Below, in pieces: positions 26,381-36,684 of a stretch of 64,000 nucleotides of DNA; the first letter of the stretch is position 1, and the number at the start of each line of letters is the position of its first letter. Made by a program: the position numbers and the translations under genes. The stretch is from contig NZ_CP116257.1 of assembly GCF_027947595.1 (NCBI RefSeq), forward strand, positions 6,632,001 through 6,696,000. Reading direction: 5' to 3'. Below the pieces are notes generated by a model. That model was not told where the DNA came from and did not search any database. It was given only the letters and a program-made list of their open reading frames with translations. The DNA comes from Streptomyces lienomycini. GTDB lineage: Bacteria > Actinomycetota > Actinomycetes > Streptomycetales > Streptomycetaceae.

Positions 26381-26782
26381 GTGATCAAGAAGGTAGTTGC
26401 CTACGCGGCGATCGCCGCCTCCGTCATGGGCGCCTCCGCTGCCGCTGCCCCGCAGGCGATGGCGATCGGCGACGACAGCGGGCCCGTCTCGGCCAACGGG
26501 AACGGCGCCTCGCAGTACTTCGGCAACTCGATGACCACGGGCAACATGAGCCCGCAGATGGCGCTCATCCAGGGTTCGTTCAACAAGCCCTGCATCGCGG
26601 TCAGCGACGTCCCGGTCAGCGTCATCGGTCTCGTGCCGATCCAGGACCTGAACGTCCTGGGCGACGACATGAACCAGCAGTGCGCCGAGAACTCGACGCA
26701 GGCCAAGCGCGACGGTGCGCTGGCCCACCTCCTGGAGGACGTCTCGATCCTGTCCGCCAACGGGGAGGGCGGCGGGCGCTGA
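26381..26782 (+). CDS. rdlB: Rodlin (RdlB-like)
   Basis: A 133-residue secreted rodlin: a signal peptide ([22 protein letters not shown], cleavage near AMA), a rodlin domain with [21 protein letters not shown], cysteines in NKPCIAVSD and [10 protein letters not shown], and the common [13 protein letters not shown] end. It is very similar in plan to the divergent rodlin; the pair acts in rodlet-layer assembly. The GTG at 26381 follows AGAAAGGA. Confidence 0.96.
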   Translation: MIKKVVAYAAIAASVMGASAAAAPQAMAIGDDSGPVSANGNGASQYFGNSMTTGNMSPQMALIQGSFNKPCIAVSDVPVSVIGLVPIQDLNVLGDDMNQQCAENSTQAKRDGALAHLLEDVSILSANGEGGGR

Positions 26783-26797
26783 CAACGGCCCCGACCG

Positions 26798-26832
26798 GGG
26801 GCGGGTCGCCGAGCACATCGGCGGCCCGCCCC
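26798..26832. terminator. Bidirectional terminator between rdlB and the acyl-CoA ligase gene
   Basis: A 14-bp stem (26798-26811 with 26819-26832, one G-T pair) with a 7-base loop, followed by CTTTCG. It separates convergent genes. Confidence 0.75.
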
Positions 26833-26844
26833 TTTCGCGTGCCG

Positions 26845-28776
26845 TCAGTCGCGCTTCGGGGCCGTGTACAGCGCCTCGATGTCGTCCGCGTACGCGGCGA
26901 CGGCCGCGTGCCGCTTGACCTTCAGGGACGGGGTCAGCAGTCCGTTCTCCTCGGTGAACTCGCCCTCGACCAGGCGGAAGGCGCGGATCGACTCCGCCCG
27001 GGAGACGGCCGCGTTGGCGTGGTCCACGGCCTTCTGGACGTCGGCGCGCATCCGCTCGTCGCGCACGATCGCGGACAGGGGGGTGTCGGCGGGCAGCCCG
27101 CGCACCGCCAGCCAGTGGGCGACGGCGTCCGGGTCGAGGGTGATCAGGGCGGCGACGAAGGGCCGGTTGTCGCCGACGACGAGGCACTGGGCGACGGGCG
27201 GGCGGCTGCGCAGACGGTCCTCCAGGACGGCCGGGGAGACGTTCTTGCCGCCGGAGGTGACCAGGAGGTCCTTCTTGCGGCCGGTGATGGTGAGGTAGCC
27301 GTCGGAGTCGAGGGAGCCGAGGTCACCGGTGGCGAACCAGCCGTCGGTGAGGGCCTCCTCGGTGGCCTCGGGGTTGCCGCGGTAGGCGCCGAAGACGATG
27401 CCGCCCCTGACGAGGACCTCGCCGTCGTCCGCGATGCGCACGGCGGTGCCGGGGACCGGCGGACCGACGGTGCCGGGACGGGGGCCGAGCGGCGGGACGA
27501 TGGTGGCGGCGGCGGTGGTCTCGGTCAGGCCGTAGCCCTCGTAGACCATGATTCCGGCGGCGTAGAAGAACAGGTTGAGGTCGCTCTCCAGCGGGGAGCC
27601 GCCGCTGATGGCGTAGCGCAGCCGGCCGCCCAGCTCGCCCCGGACCCGGCGGTAGACCAGCAGGTCGTACAGGGCCCAGCCCGCCCACAGGCCGGGGGTG
27701 GGGCCCTTGCCGCGGCCGAGGAAGCGTGCCAGGTGTGCTCCGCCGAAGCGGACGGCGAGGCGGTGGGCGCGTTCGAAGGAGGCGCCGCGGCCGATCCTCT
27801 CGGCGGTCGCCCGTCCGGTGTCGTGGATCTTCTCGAACAGGTAGGGGACGCCGACCAGGAAGGTCGGGCGGAACGACTTGAGCGCGGGGCGCAGTTCGTC
27901 GGGCCTGATGCTCGGGAAGTGGCCGATCTCGATGCGGGCCAGCAGGCAGGAGATCTGGATGGTGCGGCCCAGGATGTGGGCCAGTGGCAGGAAGAGGAGG
28001 GTCGAGGCGGTCTGGCCGGTGACCTCCTTGAAGATCGGGTGCAGCAGCTCGACCGTGTTGGCGGCCTCGGCGTGCAGGTTGGCGTGGGTGAGGACGCAGC
28101 CCTTGGGGCGGCCGGTGGTGCCGGAGGTGTAGCAGACGGTGGCGACCGAGTCCGGGGCGAGGGCGCCGCGGCGCTTGGTGACCTCCTCGTCGCTCACGCC
28201 GAGGCCCAGGGCCGTGAGGTCGGCGAGCGCGCCGGCGTCGAGTTCCCAGACGCGCGGGCGCTCGGAGTGGTCGGCCGTGCCGGCCCGGACGGTGGCGGTG
28301 TGGGCGGCGGTCTCGGTGACGGCGTACCGGGCGCCGGAGTCGCGGACGATCCACTCGACCTGCTCGGCGGAGGAGGTGGCGTAGACGGGGACGGACTGGC
28401 CGCCGGCCGCCCAGATCGCGAAGTCCAGGACCGTCCACTCGTAGCGGGTGCGGGACATGACGGCGACCCGGCCGCCGGGTTCCAGACCGGCGGCGATCAG
28501 GCCCTTGGCCACGGCGGTCACCTCGTCGGCGAACCCGGCGGCGGTGACGGGCCGCCAGACGCCGTTCACCTCGCGGCGCAGGACCACCGCGTCGGGGGCC
28601 TCGGCCGCGTTGGTGAACGGGATGTCGGCGGTGCTGCCCGTGGTGGGCCGGGGTGCGAGGGGGGCGGTGCGGGCCTCGCGGACGGTGCCGCGAGCGTCCC
28701 TGACGGTCTCGGTCCTGGCGCGGGAGGCCGGGCCGCCGCGCCGTTTCGCCCGTTTCAGGTCCCTGCGTACGCCCAT
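26845..28776 (-). CDS. Long-chain fatty acid-CoA ligase (AMP-forming)
   Basis: A 643-residue ANL-superfamily enzyme with the AMP-binding P-loop CYTSGTTGRPKGC, the YEGYGLTETTAAATI motif, the ATGDLGSLDSDGYL hinge and the GRKKDLLVTSGGKNVSP region containing the catalytic-lysine strand. It activates fatty acids as acyl-CoA for beta-oxidation or lipid synthesis. The first ~45 residues are basic (RRDLKRAKRRGG). The ATG at 28776 has GGGAG upstream. Twin palindromes just beyond suggest TetR-type control. Confidence 0.93.
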   Translation of the reverse strand: MGVRRDLKRAKRRGGPASRARTETVRDARGTVREARTAPLAPRPTTGSTADIPFTNAAEAPDAVVLRREVNGVWRPVTAAGFADEVTAVAKGLIAAGLEPGGRVAVMSRTRYEWTVLDFAIWAAGGQSVPVYATSSAEQVEWIVRDSGARYAVTETAAHTATVRAGTADHSERPRVWELDAGALADLTALGLGVSDEEVTKRRGALAPDSVATVCYTSGTTGRPKGCVLTHANLHAEAANTVELLHPIFKEVTGQTASTLLFLPLAHILGRTIQISCLLARIEIGHFPSIRPDELRPALKSFRPTFLVGVPYLFEKIHDTGRATAERIGRGASFERAHRLAVRFGGAHLARFLGRGKGPTPGLWAGWALYDLLVYRRVRGELGGRLRYAISGGSPLESDLNLFFYAAGIMVYEGYGLTETTAAATIVPPLGPRPGTVGPPVPGTAVRIADDGEVLVRGGIVFGAYRGNPEATEEALTDGWFATGDLGSLDSDGYLTITGRKKDLLVTSGGKNVSPAVLEDRLRSRPPVAQCLVVGDNRPFVAALITLDPDAVAHWLAVRGLPADTPLSAIVRDERMRADVQKAVDHANAAVSRAESIRAFRLVEGEFTEENGLLTPSLKVKRHAAVAAYADDIEALYTAPKRD

Positions 28777-28833
28777 GACGGCTCCCGGTCGCGGTTGGAC
28801 TGCTGCGGTGTCGCGTGCAACTGACCCATGAAC

Positions 28834-28863
28834 TTACTTGGGAGTAAACTTACTCACGCGTAA
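28834..28863. promoter_or_regulatory. Tandem TetR-type operators upstream of the acyl-CoA ligase gene
   Basis: TTACT-TGGG-AGTAA (28834-28847) and, two bases on, TTAC-TCACGC-GTAA (28850-28863). Both are palindromic and AT-rich in a GC-rich genome, 58 bases upstream of the ligase start. Fatty-acid regulators of the TetR family bind sites of this general form. No regulator gene is adjacent. Confidence 0.5.
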
Positions 28864-28927
28864 GGAAACGTCAATGGGCGGACCGGACACGGTGCCGGGC
28901 CGGCCGGTCGGCCTGGTCCCGCGTCGG

Positions 28928-29827
28928 CTAGGACACCACGTCCTTGCGGGCAAACCCCCTGAAGGCCAGGGCGAACAGCACGAGCGCGTAGGTGACCGAG
29001 ACGGCGGCGCCCTGGATCATGCCGGACCACTCCGGGTTCGGCTGGACGGCGTCCGCCCAGGCGAACTGCCAGTGCGCGGGCAGGAAGTCGCGCCAGTGGC
29101 CGAGCGCGGTCACGGCGTCCAGGACGTTGCCGACGATGGTGAGGCCGACGGCGCCGCCGACCGCGCCGAGCGGGGCGTCGGTCCGGGTGGACAGCCAGAA
29201 CGCGAGCCCCGCGGTGACCAGTTGGGAGACGAAGATGTACGCCACGACCACCACCAGGCGCGTGGCGGCCGTGCCCGGGGCGAGCGAACCGCCCGTGGGG
29301 ATGGCCAGCGGCCCCCAGCCGTAGGCGACGGTGCCCACGGCCAGCGCCACCAGGGGCAGCAGCACCATCGCGGCCAGGCTCAGCCCGAGCCCGACCGCCA
29401 GCTTGGACGCGAGCAGCCGGGCGCGCGGCACGGGCGCGGCGAGCAGGTAGCGCAGGGAGGACCAGCTCGCCTCGGAGGCCACGGTGTCCCCGCAGAACAG
29501 GGCGACCGGGACGACCAGCAGGAAGCCGGCCGAGACGAAGAGGTTGACGGCGGCGAAGTTGGCGCCGGAGGCGGTCGCGGTGTCCATGAGGGTGATGCGG
29601 TCGCCGGGGCCGTCCGGCTCGCCGCCGATCGCGAAGGCGGCGACGAGGACGAACGGCAGCGCGGCGAGGATCGCGCCCATGGCCAGGGTGCGGCGCCGCT
29701 TGAGCTGGCGCACCAGCTCCACCCGCAGGGGGAGGGTGCGGCCCGCCCGGTAGCCGTACGCGGACTCGGACACGGACGCCGGGTCGGGCGCGGGCCCGGT
29801 CGTGGCCGGCCTGGTGGGCGTGCTCAT
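28928..29827 (-). CDS. ABC-2 type transporter permease
   Basis: A 299-residue membrane protein with about six hydrophobic helices (TLAMGAILAALPFVLVAAFAIG, LFVSAGFLLVVPVALFCGD and others). It is the usual permease partner of single-domain ABC exporters. The ATG at 29827 overlaps the end of the upstream fusion gene by 4 bases, so the two proteins should be made in stoichiometric amounts and form one transporter. Substrate unknown. Confidence 0.88.
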   Translation of the reverse strand: MSTPTRPATTGPAPDPASVSESAYGYRAGRTLPLRVELVRQLKRRRTLAMGAILAALPFVLVAAFAIGGEPDGPGDRITLMDTATASGANFAAVNLFVSAGFLLVVPVALFCGDTVASEASWSSLRYLLAAPVPRARLLASKLAVGLGLSLAAMVLLPLVALAVGTVAYGWGPLAIPTGGSLAPGTAATRLVVVVAYIFVSQLVTAGLAFWLSTRTDAPLGAVGGAVGLTIVGNVLDAVTALGHWRDFLPAHWQFAWADAVQPNPEWSGMIQGAAVSVTYALVLFALAFRGFARKDVVS

Positions 29828-32472
29828 GCGGAACCTCCGATCAGGGTGAGGAAGGCGTCCTCCAGGCGGCGGTGCGGGCCGACCGACGCCACGGGCACCT
29901 CCAGCCGGACGAGTTCGGCGACCAGGGCGGGTGCGGTGCCGGTGGTGTCGAGGCGGACCAGGAGCCCGTCGTCGGTGTGGACGACCGAGGCGACGCCGGG
30001 CAGGGCGGCGACCTTGTCCACGAGCGGTTCGTCCACGGGCAGGTCGGTGCCGACGAGGAGGGTGTCGCCGGAGCCGATGATCTCGGCGACCGGGCCCGCC
30101 TGGACCAGCCGGCCCCGGTCCATGACCACGAGGTGCGTGCAGGACTGCTCGACCTCGGCCAGCAGGTGGCTGGAGACGATGACGGTGCGGCCGGCCGCCG
30201 CGTAGCGGATCATCACCTCGCGCATCTCGCGGATCTGGGGCGGGTCCAGGCCGTTGGTCGGTTCGTCGAGGATGAGCAGGTCGGGCAGGCCGAGCATCGC
30301 CTGGGCGATGGCGAGCCGCTGGCGCATGCCCTGCGAGTAGGTGCGCACGGCGCGGGCGAGCGCGTCGCCGAGCCCGGCGATCTCCAGGGCCTCGTCCAGA
30401 TGGGCGTCCTCGGGCGGACGGCCGGTGGCCCGCCAGTACAGCTCCAGGTTCTCCCGCCCCGACAGGTGCGGCAGGAAACCGGCGCCCTCGACGAAGGCGC
30501 CGACCCGGGACAGCACCGGGGCGCCGGGCCGGATGGCGTGGCCGAAGACCCGGATCTCGCCGTCGTCCGGCTTGATCAGGCCCATCAGCATCCGCAGGGT
30601 GGTGGTCTTGCCCGCGCCGTTGGGTCCGAGCAGGCCGAGCACCTGCCCCTTCTCGACCCGGAACGACAGCTCCCGCACCGCGTACCGCTCGGCGGACCCG
30701 GCGTAGCGCTTGCTCAGACCGGTGATCTGCAGGGGCACGTCGGCGAGCGCGGGGGCGGGCGCGGGCGCGGTGGTGCGGCGGCGGCCCGTCCACAGCAGGA
30801 TCACCGCGACGGCGGCACCGGCCAGGGGCAGCCACCACACCCAGGCGGGCAGCGGGGCGGCTGCGGTCGTCACGCCGGGCGCGGTGGGTACCGACAGGTC
30901 GCCCTTCAGGGAGACGGTGTACGTGGCCGGGGCGGCCGGGGAGGCGTAGCCGAGGTCGGTGGAGGCGAGGACCAGGCGGAGTCGGTGGCCCTTCTCCACC
31001 TCGTGGTCGATCGCCGGGAGGGTGACCGTGACGTCCTTGCCCGCCTCGGCGTCCTCCACGCGGACGGGGGCGACCAGCTGGGAGGGGAGCACGGGCGAGG
31101 TGCCGCCGGGGCCGACGTCGTACACCTTGGCGAACAGGACGGCGTCCTCGGCGGTGGAGCGGACGTGGACGGTGGCGGTCGGCGAGCCGGTGATCCGCAG
31201 GTCGTCGGTCATGGGGGCGGACTGGAAGGCGGCGTACTGGCCGGGGAAGTCCAGGGAGATCCCGACGCCGAGCGAGGAGAGCTGGGAGAGCCCTCCGCCG
31301 CCGATGCCGGGGAGGGCGGAGACGGCGGGCGGGTTGGCGCCGGCCGGGTTGTCGACGCTCTGCTCGCGGCCGCCCAGGGGCACGGACCGCTGTCCGTTCG
31401 CCAGACCCGGGTAGTGGTCGGCGCTCGCGCCGCGCAACTGGGCCTGTCCGTCGGTGGAGTCGACGCCTCCGGTGCGGGTGACGCGGAAGCCGGGGCCGGT
31501 GTCGGCGCCCTTGTCGTCCTTCAGGTAGCGGTCGAACCAGCCGTCGATGCGTGCCTGGACGCGGTCGTTCTCCAGGTCGCCGCCGTCGTGTCCGCCCGCG
31601 ATCCAGTCGACGTCCACGGGGGCGCCGTTCGCCCGGATCGTCTTCGCCGCGGCGTCGGCCTGGCCGAGCGGGAAGAGGGAGTCGGTCTGCCCCTGCACGA
31701 GCAGGGTGGGCACCTTGATCCGCTCGCCCACCGCCTGCGGGCTGCGCTGCTCCAGGAGCTTCACGGCCGCGGCGTCGGGCGTGCCGGACTCGGCGACCCG
31801 CTGGTACATGCGGCACAGGTCGGCCTCGAACCGGTCGCAGCCGCCGCCGGAGTTGACGAAGATGCCGGCCCACAGCTTCTTGAAGACGCCGTTCGGGAAC
31901 AGCGCGTCCGCCAGGTTCCAGTAGGTGATCGCCGGGGCGACGGCGTCCACGCGGGTGTCGTGCCCGGCGGCGAGCAGCGCGACCGCGCCGCCGTAGGAGC
32001 CGCCCGCGATGCCCACGCGGGGGTCGCCGTCCTTGTCCAGCTCGACCTGGGGCTGCTCCGCGAGCCAGTCGATCAGCCGGGACACGTCGGCGACCTCGCC
32101 GTCCGGCGCGTTCAGCCCGATCTTCCCCGTGGACTTCCCGAAGCCGCGCGCCGACCAGGTGAGGACCGCGTACCCGTCCCGGGCGAGGTCCTCGGCCTGC
32201 TCGCGTACGTCGTCCTTGCTGCCGCCGAAGCCGTGGGCGAGCAGGACGGCCGGGCGGCGGCCGCCGGATCCGGACGTGAAGTACGAGGTGTCCAGGCGCA
32301 CTCCGTCGCCCACCGCCGCGACCCGGTCGGCGCGGCGCACCGGGGCCGGGTCGTCACCGGCGGCGGCCGTCCACGTCCCGGCGCCGGCGAGCACGACGAC
32401 GGCGGCCGCGGCGGAGAGCATCCGCCGCGGCCCCCGTAGCAGCCCTCGCACGCGGGGCAGTCGAAGATCCAT
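29824..32472 (-). CDS. Fusion of an exported S15-type alpha/beta-hydrolase with a cytoplasmic ABC ATPase
   Basis: An 882-residue protein. Helix 1 lies near residues 18-38. Residues ~50-310 form an alpha/beta-hydrolase of the X-Pro dipeptidyl-peptidase (S15) type, with nucleophile Ser159 in GGSYGG, Asp264 and His295. Residues ~330-530 resemble the S15 C-terminal jelly-roll. Helix 2 spans ~543-562. Residues ~580-882 form an ABC ATPase: Walker A GPNGAGKT, signature YSQGMRQR, Walker B LLILDEPTNGLDP. Two helices place the hydrolase outside and the ATPase inside. The permease gene follows with a 4-base overlap. It may couple peptide cleavage to export or import; substrate unknown. Confidence 0.92.
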   Translation of the reverse strand: MDLRLPRVRGLLRGPRRMLSAAAAVVVLAGAGTWTAAAGDDPAPVRRADRVAAVGDGVRLDTSYFTSGSGGRRPAVLLAHGFGGSKDDVREQAEDLARDGYAVLTWSARGFGKSTGKIGLNAPDGEVADVSRLIDWLAEQPQVELDKDGDPRVGIAGGSYGGAVALLAAGHDTRVDAVAPAITYWNLADALFPNGVFKKLWAGIFVNSGGGCDRFEADLCRMYQRVAESGTPDAAAVKLLEQRSPQAVGERIKVPTLLVQGQTDSLFPLGQADAAAKTIRANGAPVDVDWIAGGHDGGDLENDRVQARIDGWFDRYLKDDKGADTGPGFRVTRTGGVDSTDGQAQLRGASADHYPGLANGQRSVPLGGREQSVDNPAGANPPAVSALPGIGGGGLSQLSSLGVGISLDFPGQYAAFQSAPMTDDLRITGSPTATVHVRSTAEDAVLFAKVYDVGPGGTSPVLPSQLVAPVRVEDAEAGKDVTVTLPAIDHEVEKGHRLRLVLASTDLGYASPAAPATYTVSLKGDLSVPTAPGVTTAAAPLPAWVWWLPLAGAAVAVILLWTGRRRTTAPAPAPALADVPLQITGLSKRYAGSAERYAVRELSFRVEKGQVLGLLGPNGAGKTTTLRMLMGLIKPDDGEIRVFGHAIRPGAPVLSRVGAFVEGAGFLPHLSGRENLELYWRATGRPPEDAHLDEALEIAGLGDALARAVRTYSQGMRQRLAIAQAMLGLPDLLILDEPTNGLDPPQIREMREVMIRYAAAGRTVIVSSHLLAEVEQSCTHLVVMDRGRLVQAGPVAEIIGSGDTLLVGTDLPVDEPLVDKVAALPGVASVVHTDDGLLVRLDTTGTAPALVAELVRLEVPVASVGPHRRLEDAFLTLIGGSA

Positions 32473-32690
32473 GCGTCAACGGTACGGGCCGCCGCCGACA
32501 ACGGAGGCCCTCCCGGGGGTGAACCGGGGGCCCTCCCACGGACGTACGGTGCCGCTCGCGCGTACCACGGGCGCGGTAGACCGGTCGGGGCCGGCGGCCG
32601 CCGCCGTCCGTCGTCCGGACGCTGTCGGTGGGCCCCGGTAGTGTCTTTCGCACAGGTGAATCACAGGGACACGGCAACGGGTGGGGACTC

Positions 32691-33548
32691 ATGAAGCTGA
32701 ATTACACCGCGGCCTGGGTGGGGCTCACGGCGGTCGCGCTGGTCACGGCCACCGCGTGCGGCTCGGACGGCGCGAAGTCGGCGGCGGAGACCGCCGACCG
32801 GGCCGTGGACAAGGGGAACACGGTCGTGGCGGCCCTCACCCGGGCCTCCGACCGGACCGAGGAGCTGGGCTCCGCCGAGGTCAGGACGACGACCACGCTG
32901 GACGCCGCCGGCGGCGAGCCGGTCTCCATGGACGGCACGTACTCCTGGGGGGACGGGGCGGCCATGGACGTCGAGATGGACACCGCCGCCGCGCAGATGA
33001 GCGCCGTCCAGGACGATCCGACGACGCGGGTCGTCATGGTCGACGGCGCCTACTTCTACGACGTCGATCCCCAGCCGAGCGGCCCGCTCGCGGGCAAGGA
33101 GTGGATGCGCGTGGACGTCGCCGCCGTGACCGGCGAGGCGGGCGCCGACAACATGGCGGCCAACGCCGACCCGACGGCGGCGCTGCGCTACATGACGGCC
33201 TCCACGGAGGTGAAGGACCTCGGCGAGGAGACCGTCCTCGGCAAGAAGGCCACGCACTACCGGGGCAGCGTCGGCGCGGAGCATGTCGAGAAGTCCAAGC
33301 TCACCGGCGCCGAGAAGAAGGCCGCCATCGCCGCCCTGGAGGCGAGCGGCGGGAAGCTGACCTGCGACATCTGGGTCGACGGCAAGGACCTGCCGGTGCG
33401 GATCTCGCAGTCCGGCGCCGGGATGACCGTGCGCATGGACTTCGTGAAGTTCGGCGCCACCGAGAAGATCACGGCTCCGCCCGCCGCCCAGACCGGCGAC
33501 CTCACCGAACAGGTCAGGGAGCAGCGGGACGCGGCGATCGGCCAGTGA
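32691..33548 (+). CDS. Lipoprotein, LolA/LppX-like fold predicted
   Basis: A 285-residue lipoprotein. The signal sequence ends VTATAC, so Cys23 would be lipidated. The mature part has the antiparallel-strand pattern typical of actinobacterial LppX/LprG-like or LolA-like proteins ([50 protein letters not shown]). Such proteins bind or carry lipids, or act as sensors at the membrane; the role here is unknown. It is divergent from the hydrolase-ABC fusion gene. The ATG at 32691 follows GGTGGGGA. Confidence 0.85.
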   Translation: MKLNYTAAWVGLTAVALVTATACGSDGAKSAAETADRAVDKGNTVVAALTRASDRTEELGSAEVRTTTTLDAAGGEPVSMDGTYSWGDGAAMDVEMDTAAAQMSAVQDDPTTRVVMVDGAYFYDVDPQPSGPLAGKEWMRVDVAAVTGEAGADNMAANADPTAALRYMTASTEVKDLGEETVLGKKATHYRGSVGAEHVEKSKLTGAEKKAAIAALEASGGKLTCDIWVDGKDLPVRISQSGAGMTVRMDFVKFGATEKITAPPAAQTGDLTEQVREQRDAAIGQ

Positions 33549-33553
33549 CCGCC

Positions 33554-33597
33554 GACGCCCCCGGTCCGCCCGTGTCGCTCGGCGGGCCGGGGGCGTC
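33554..33597. terminator. Bidirectional terminator between the lipoprotein and mmsA genes
   Basis: A 17-bp stem (33554-33570 with 33581-33597, one T-G pair) with a 10-base loop between convergent genes. Confidence 0.85.
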
Positions 33598-33606
33598 CGC
33601 GCCGTC

Positions 33607-35109
<1,503 letters not shown>

Positions 35110-35802
35110 GACCGAGAACTCCTTCACAGAGGGCGGCGACGGGTCGAGACGTGCCGTGGGTGCTGCCGTGACTCCATCCCAGCAGCCGGGCACGCCGGAC
35201 GCGCCCGACACTGTGTCTGCGGTTCGGGCGTCCACGTAGACACGTGGGGCAGTGTGGGCGGCCCGCGCCACGGCGGGGCGGGTCGGGGCGGGACGCGGGA
35301 ACCTCCGGCGCGGAGGAGCTGCGAGCGGGGAGTTGGCGCTCGTGCCTCGCTCCTGCCAGGGCGAGGCGGCCTTCCCGCGCCGGAGGCGTTCGGTGGGGGA
35401 ACCGGCGACCGGACCGTGTGCCATCGGGTCGTGCGCCATCGCGTTCCCTTCTTGCCCGCCCTTGCGTCTCCCCGGTTTCTAGCCCCGCGCGTGCGGCCTG
35501 TCAATGTTTTGTCCGGACATTCGGACGACATGGTCCGGTCGGCGGAGCGGCCGACCACCGCGACCGCCGCGCCACGCCCGTCGACGGCGTACGCCTTTGT
35601 GTCACTCCTGTCACGAATGCCCCGTCCGGGTCACACATGTCACGCCTGCGCGGGTCTTCCGTCACATCCAGGAACGGCCCCTGACCGCCCGTCACTCCGC
35701 GTCGTTCACCCGGAACAGGCTTGGTGATCGCCAGCGCAGCACCCGGCTCCCCCCGCGGCCGTCCCCGGTCGCCGCCGTGGTGCGCGCGGGGAGGTGCGAC
35801 TA
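35110..35802. other. Intergenic region between mmsA and the small HTH gene
   Basis: 693 bases with no gene I can support; the open frames here are Arg/Pro-rich and lack ribosome sites. It contains the palindrome TGTCCGGACA near 35511-35520. It also contains six copies of GTCAC between 35601 and 35695, two of them as GTCAC-N4-GTCAC pairs (35601-35614 and 35630-35643). Confidence 0.5.
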
Positions 35803-35994
35803 GTGACCGACCGAAGGCTCTGGTCCTACAAGGACATCGCGGCCCACATCCGGGTCCGGCCGGACACCGTGCGGTCGTACCGCAAGCACGGGCTGCTGCC
35901 TCCGCCCGACCATGTGGAGGGCGGCAAGCCCTACTGGTACGCGGACACGGTCCGGGCCTGGGTGGCGTCCCGCCCCCGCAACCGGGACCGGTAG
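35803..35994 (+). CDS. Small MerR/BldC-like helix-turn-helix protein
   Basis: A 63-residue protein that is essentially one winged HTH: TDRRLWSYKDIAAHIRVRPDTVRSYRKHGLLPPPD, then a wing (GGKPYWY) and a final helix (ADTVRAWVASRP). The size and plan recall BldC and excisionase-like regulators, which bind direct repeats without a ligand domain. The GTG at 35803 has GGGGAGG 8 bases upstream. Its own upstream region carries direct repeats. Target genes are unknown. Confidence 0.75.
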   Translation: MTDRRLWSYKDIAAHIRVRPDTVRSYRKHGLLPPPDHVEGGKPYWYADTVRAWVASRPRNRDR

Positions 35995-36093
35995 CGACGG
36001 GACAGAGGGACAACGGAGCGCACGGGGGGGGGACTGAGGGACGGAGGGAAAACCGTTCTGTGCCCCGCCGCCGGGTGGGGCACAGTGCCGTGC

Positions 36094-36684
36094 ATGGACT
36101 TCTCCGAGAAACCCGTGCTCACCGGCGACAAGACCGTCCTGCGGCCGTTCACCGTCGAGGACGCCGACGTGATGTGGGAGATCGTCAACGATCCGGAGGT
36201 CGTCCGCTTCACCTTCGAGCCGACCACCGAACTCTCCCTCGACCGGCTGCGTTCCTGGTACGGCGTGCGCACCGCCGATCCCGACCGGCTCGACCTCGCC
36301 GTCACCGACCGCGCCACCGGCGAACTCGTCGGCGAGGTCGTCCTGTACGCGTGGGACCCGTCGGCCCGCAGCTGCACCTTCCGCACCCTGCTCGGGCCCC
36401 GGGGCCGCGGCCGCGGGCTGGGCAGCGAGGCGACCCGGCTCGTCGTCGGGCACGCCTTCGAGCAGGTGGGCCTGCATCGCGTCGAGTTGGAGGTCTACGC
36501 GGACAACCCCCGGGCCCGGCGGGTGTACGAGAAGGCCGGTTTCGTGGTGGAGGGGGTACGGCGGGAGGCGGCCCTGCGCGACGGCGTGTGGGTGGACGAG
36601 GTGCTGATGGCGGTCCTCGATCACGAGTGGCGGCGTACGGAGGCGACGCAGGGGACGGGTGAGCCCCGCCTTCATACCCCCTAG
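36094..36684 (+). CDS. GNAT-family N-acetyltransferase (RimJ/RimL type)
   Basis: A 196-residue acetyltransferase. It starts FSEKPVLTGDKTVLRPFTVEDAD, with the acetyl-CoA loop RGRGRGLGSEATRLVVGHAF and the NPRARRVYEKAGFVVEGVRREAAL motif typical of Rim-like enzymes acting on N-termini, amino acids or small amines. Substrate unknown. The ATG at 36094 is chosen; an in-frame GTG at 36085 would add three residues. The stop codon lies inside the copper operator of the next operon. Confidence 0.88.
   Translation: MDFSEKPVLTGDKTVLRPFTVEDADVMWEIVNDPEVVRFTFEPTTELSLDRLRSWYGVRTADPDRLDLAVTDRATGELVGEVVLYAWDPSARSCTFRTLLGPRGRGRGLGSEATRLVVGHAFEQVGLHRVELEVYADNPRARRVYEKAGFVVEGVRREAALRDGVWVDEVLMAVLDHEWRRTEATQGTGEPRLHTP

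Noticed and set aside
26179..28824. Plus-strand open frame spanning rdlB and the acyl-CoA ligase gene
   Set aside because: It conflicts with the rodlin and ligase genes, which have signal peptide, catalytic motifs and ribosome sites; the frame itself has no recognisable domain.
35244..35684. Plus-strand open frame of about 146 codons between mmsA and the small HTH gene
   Set aside because: No ribosome site, no domain, atypical composition; overlapped by equally poor frames on the other strand.
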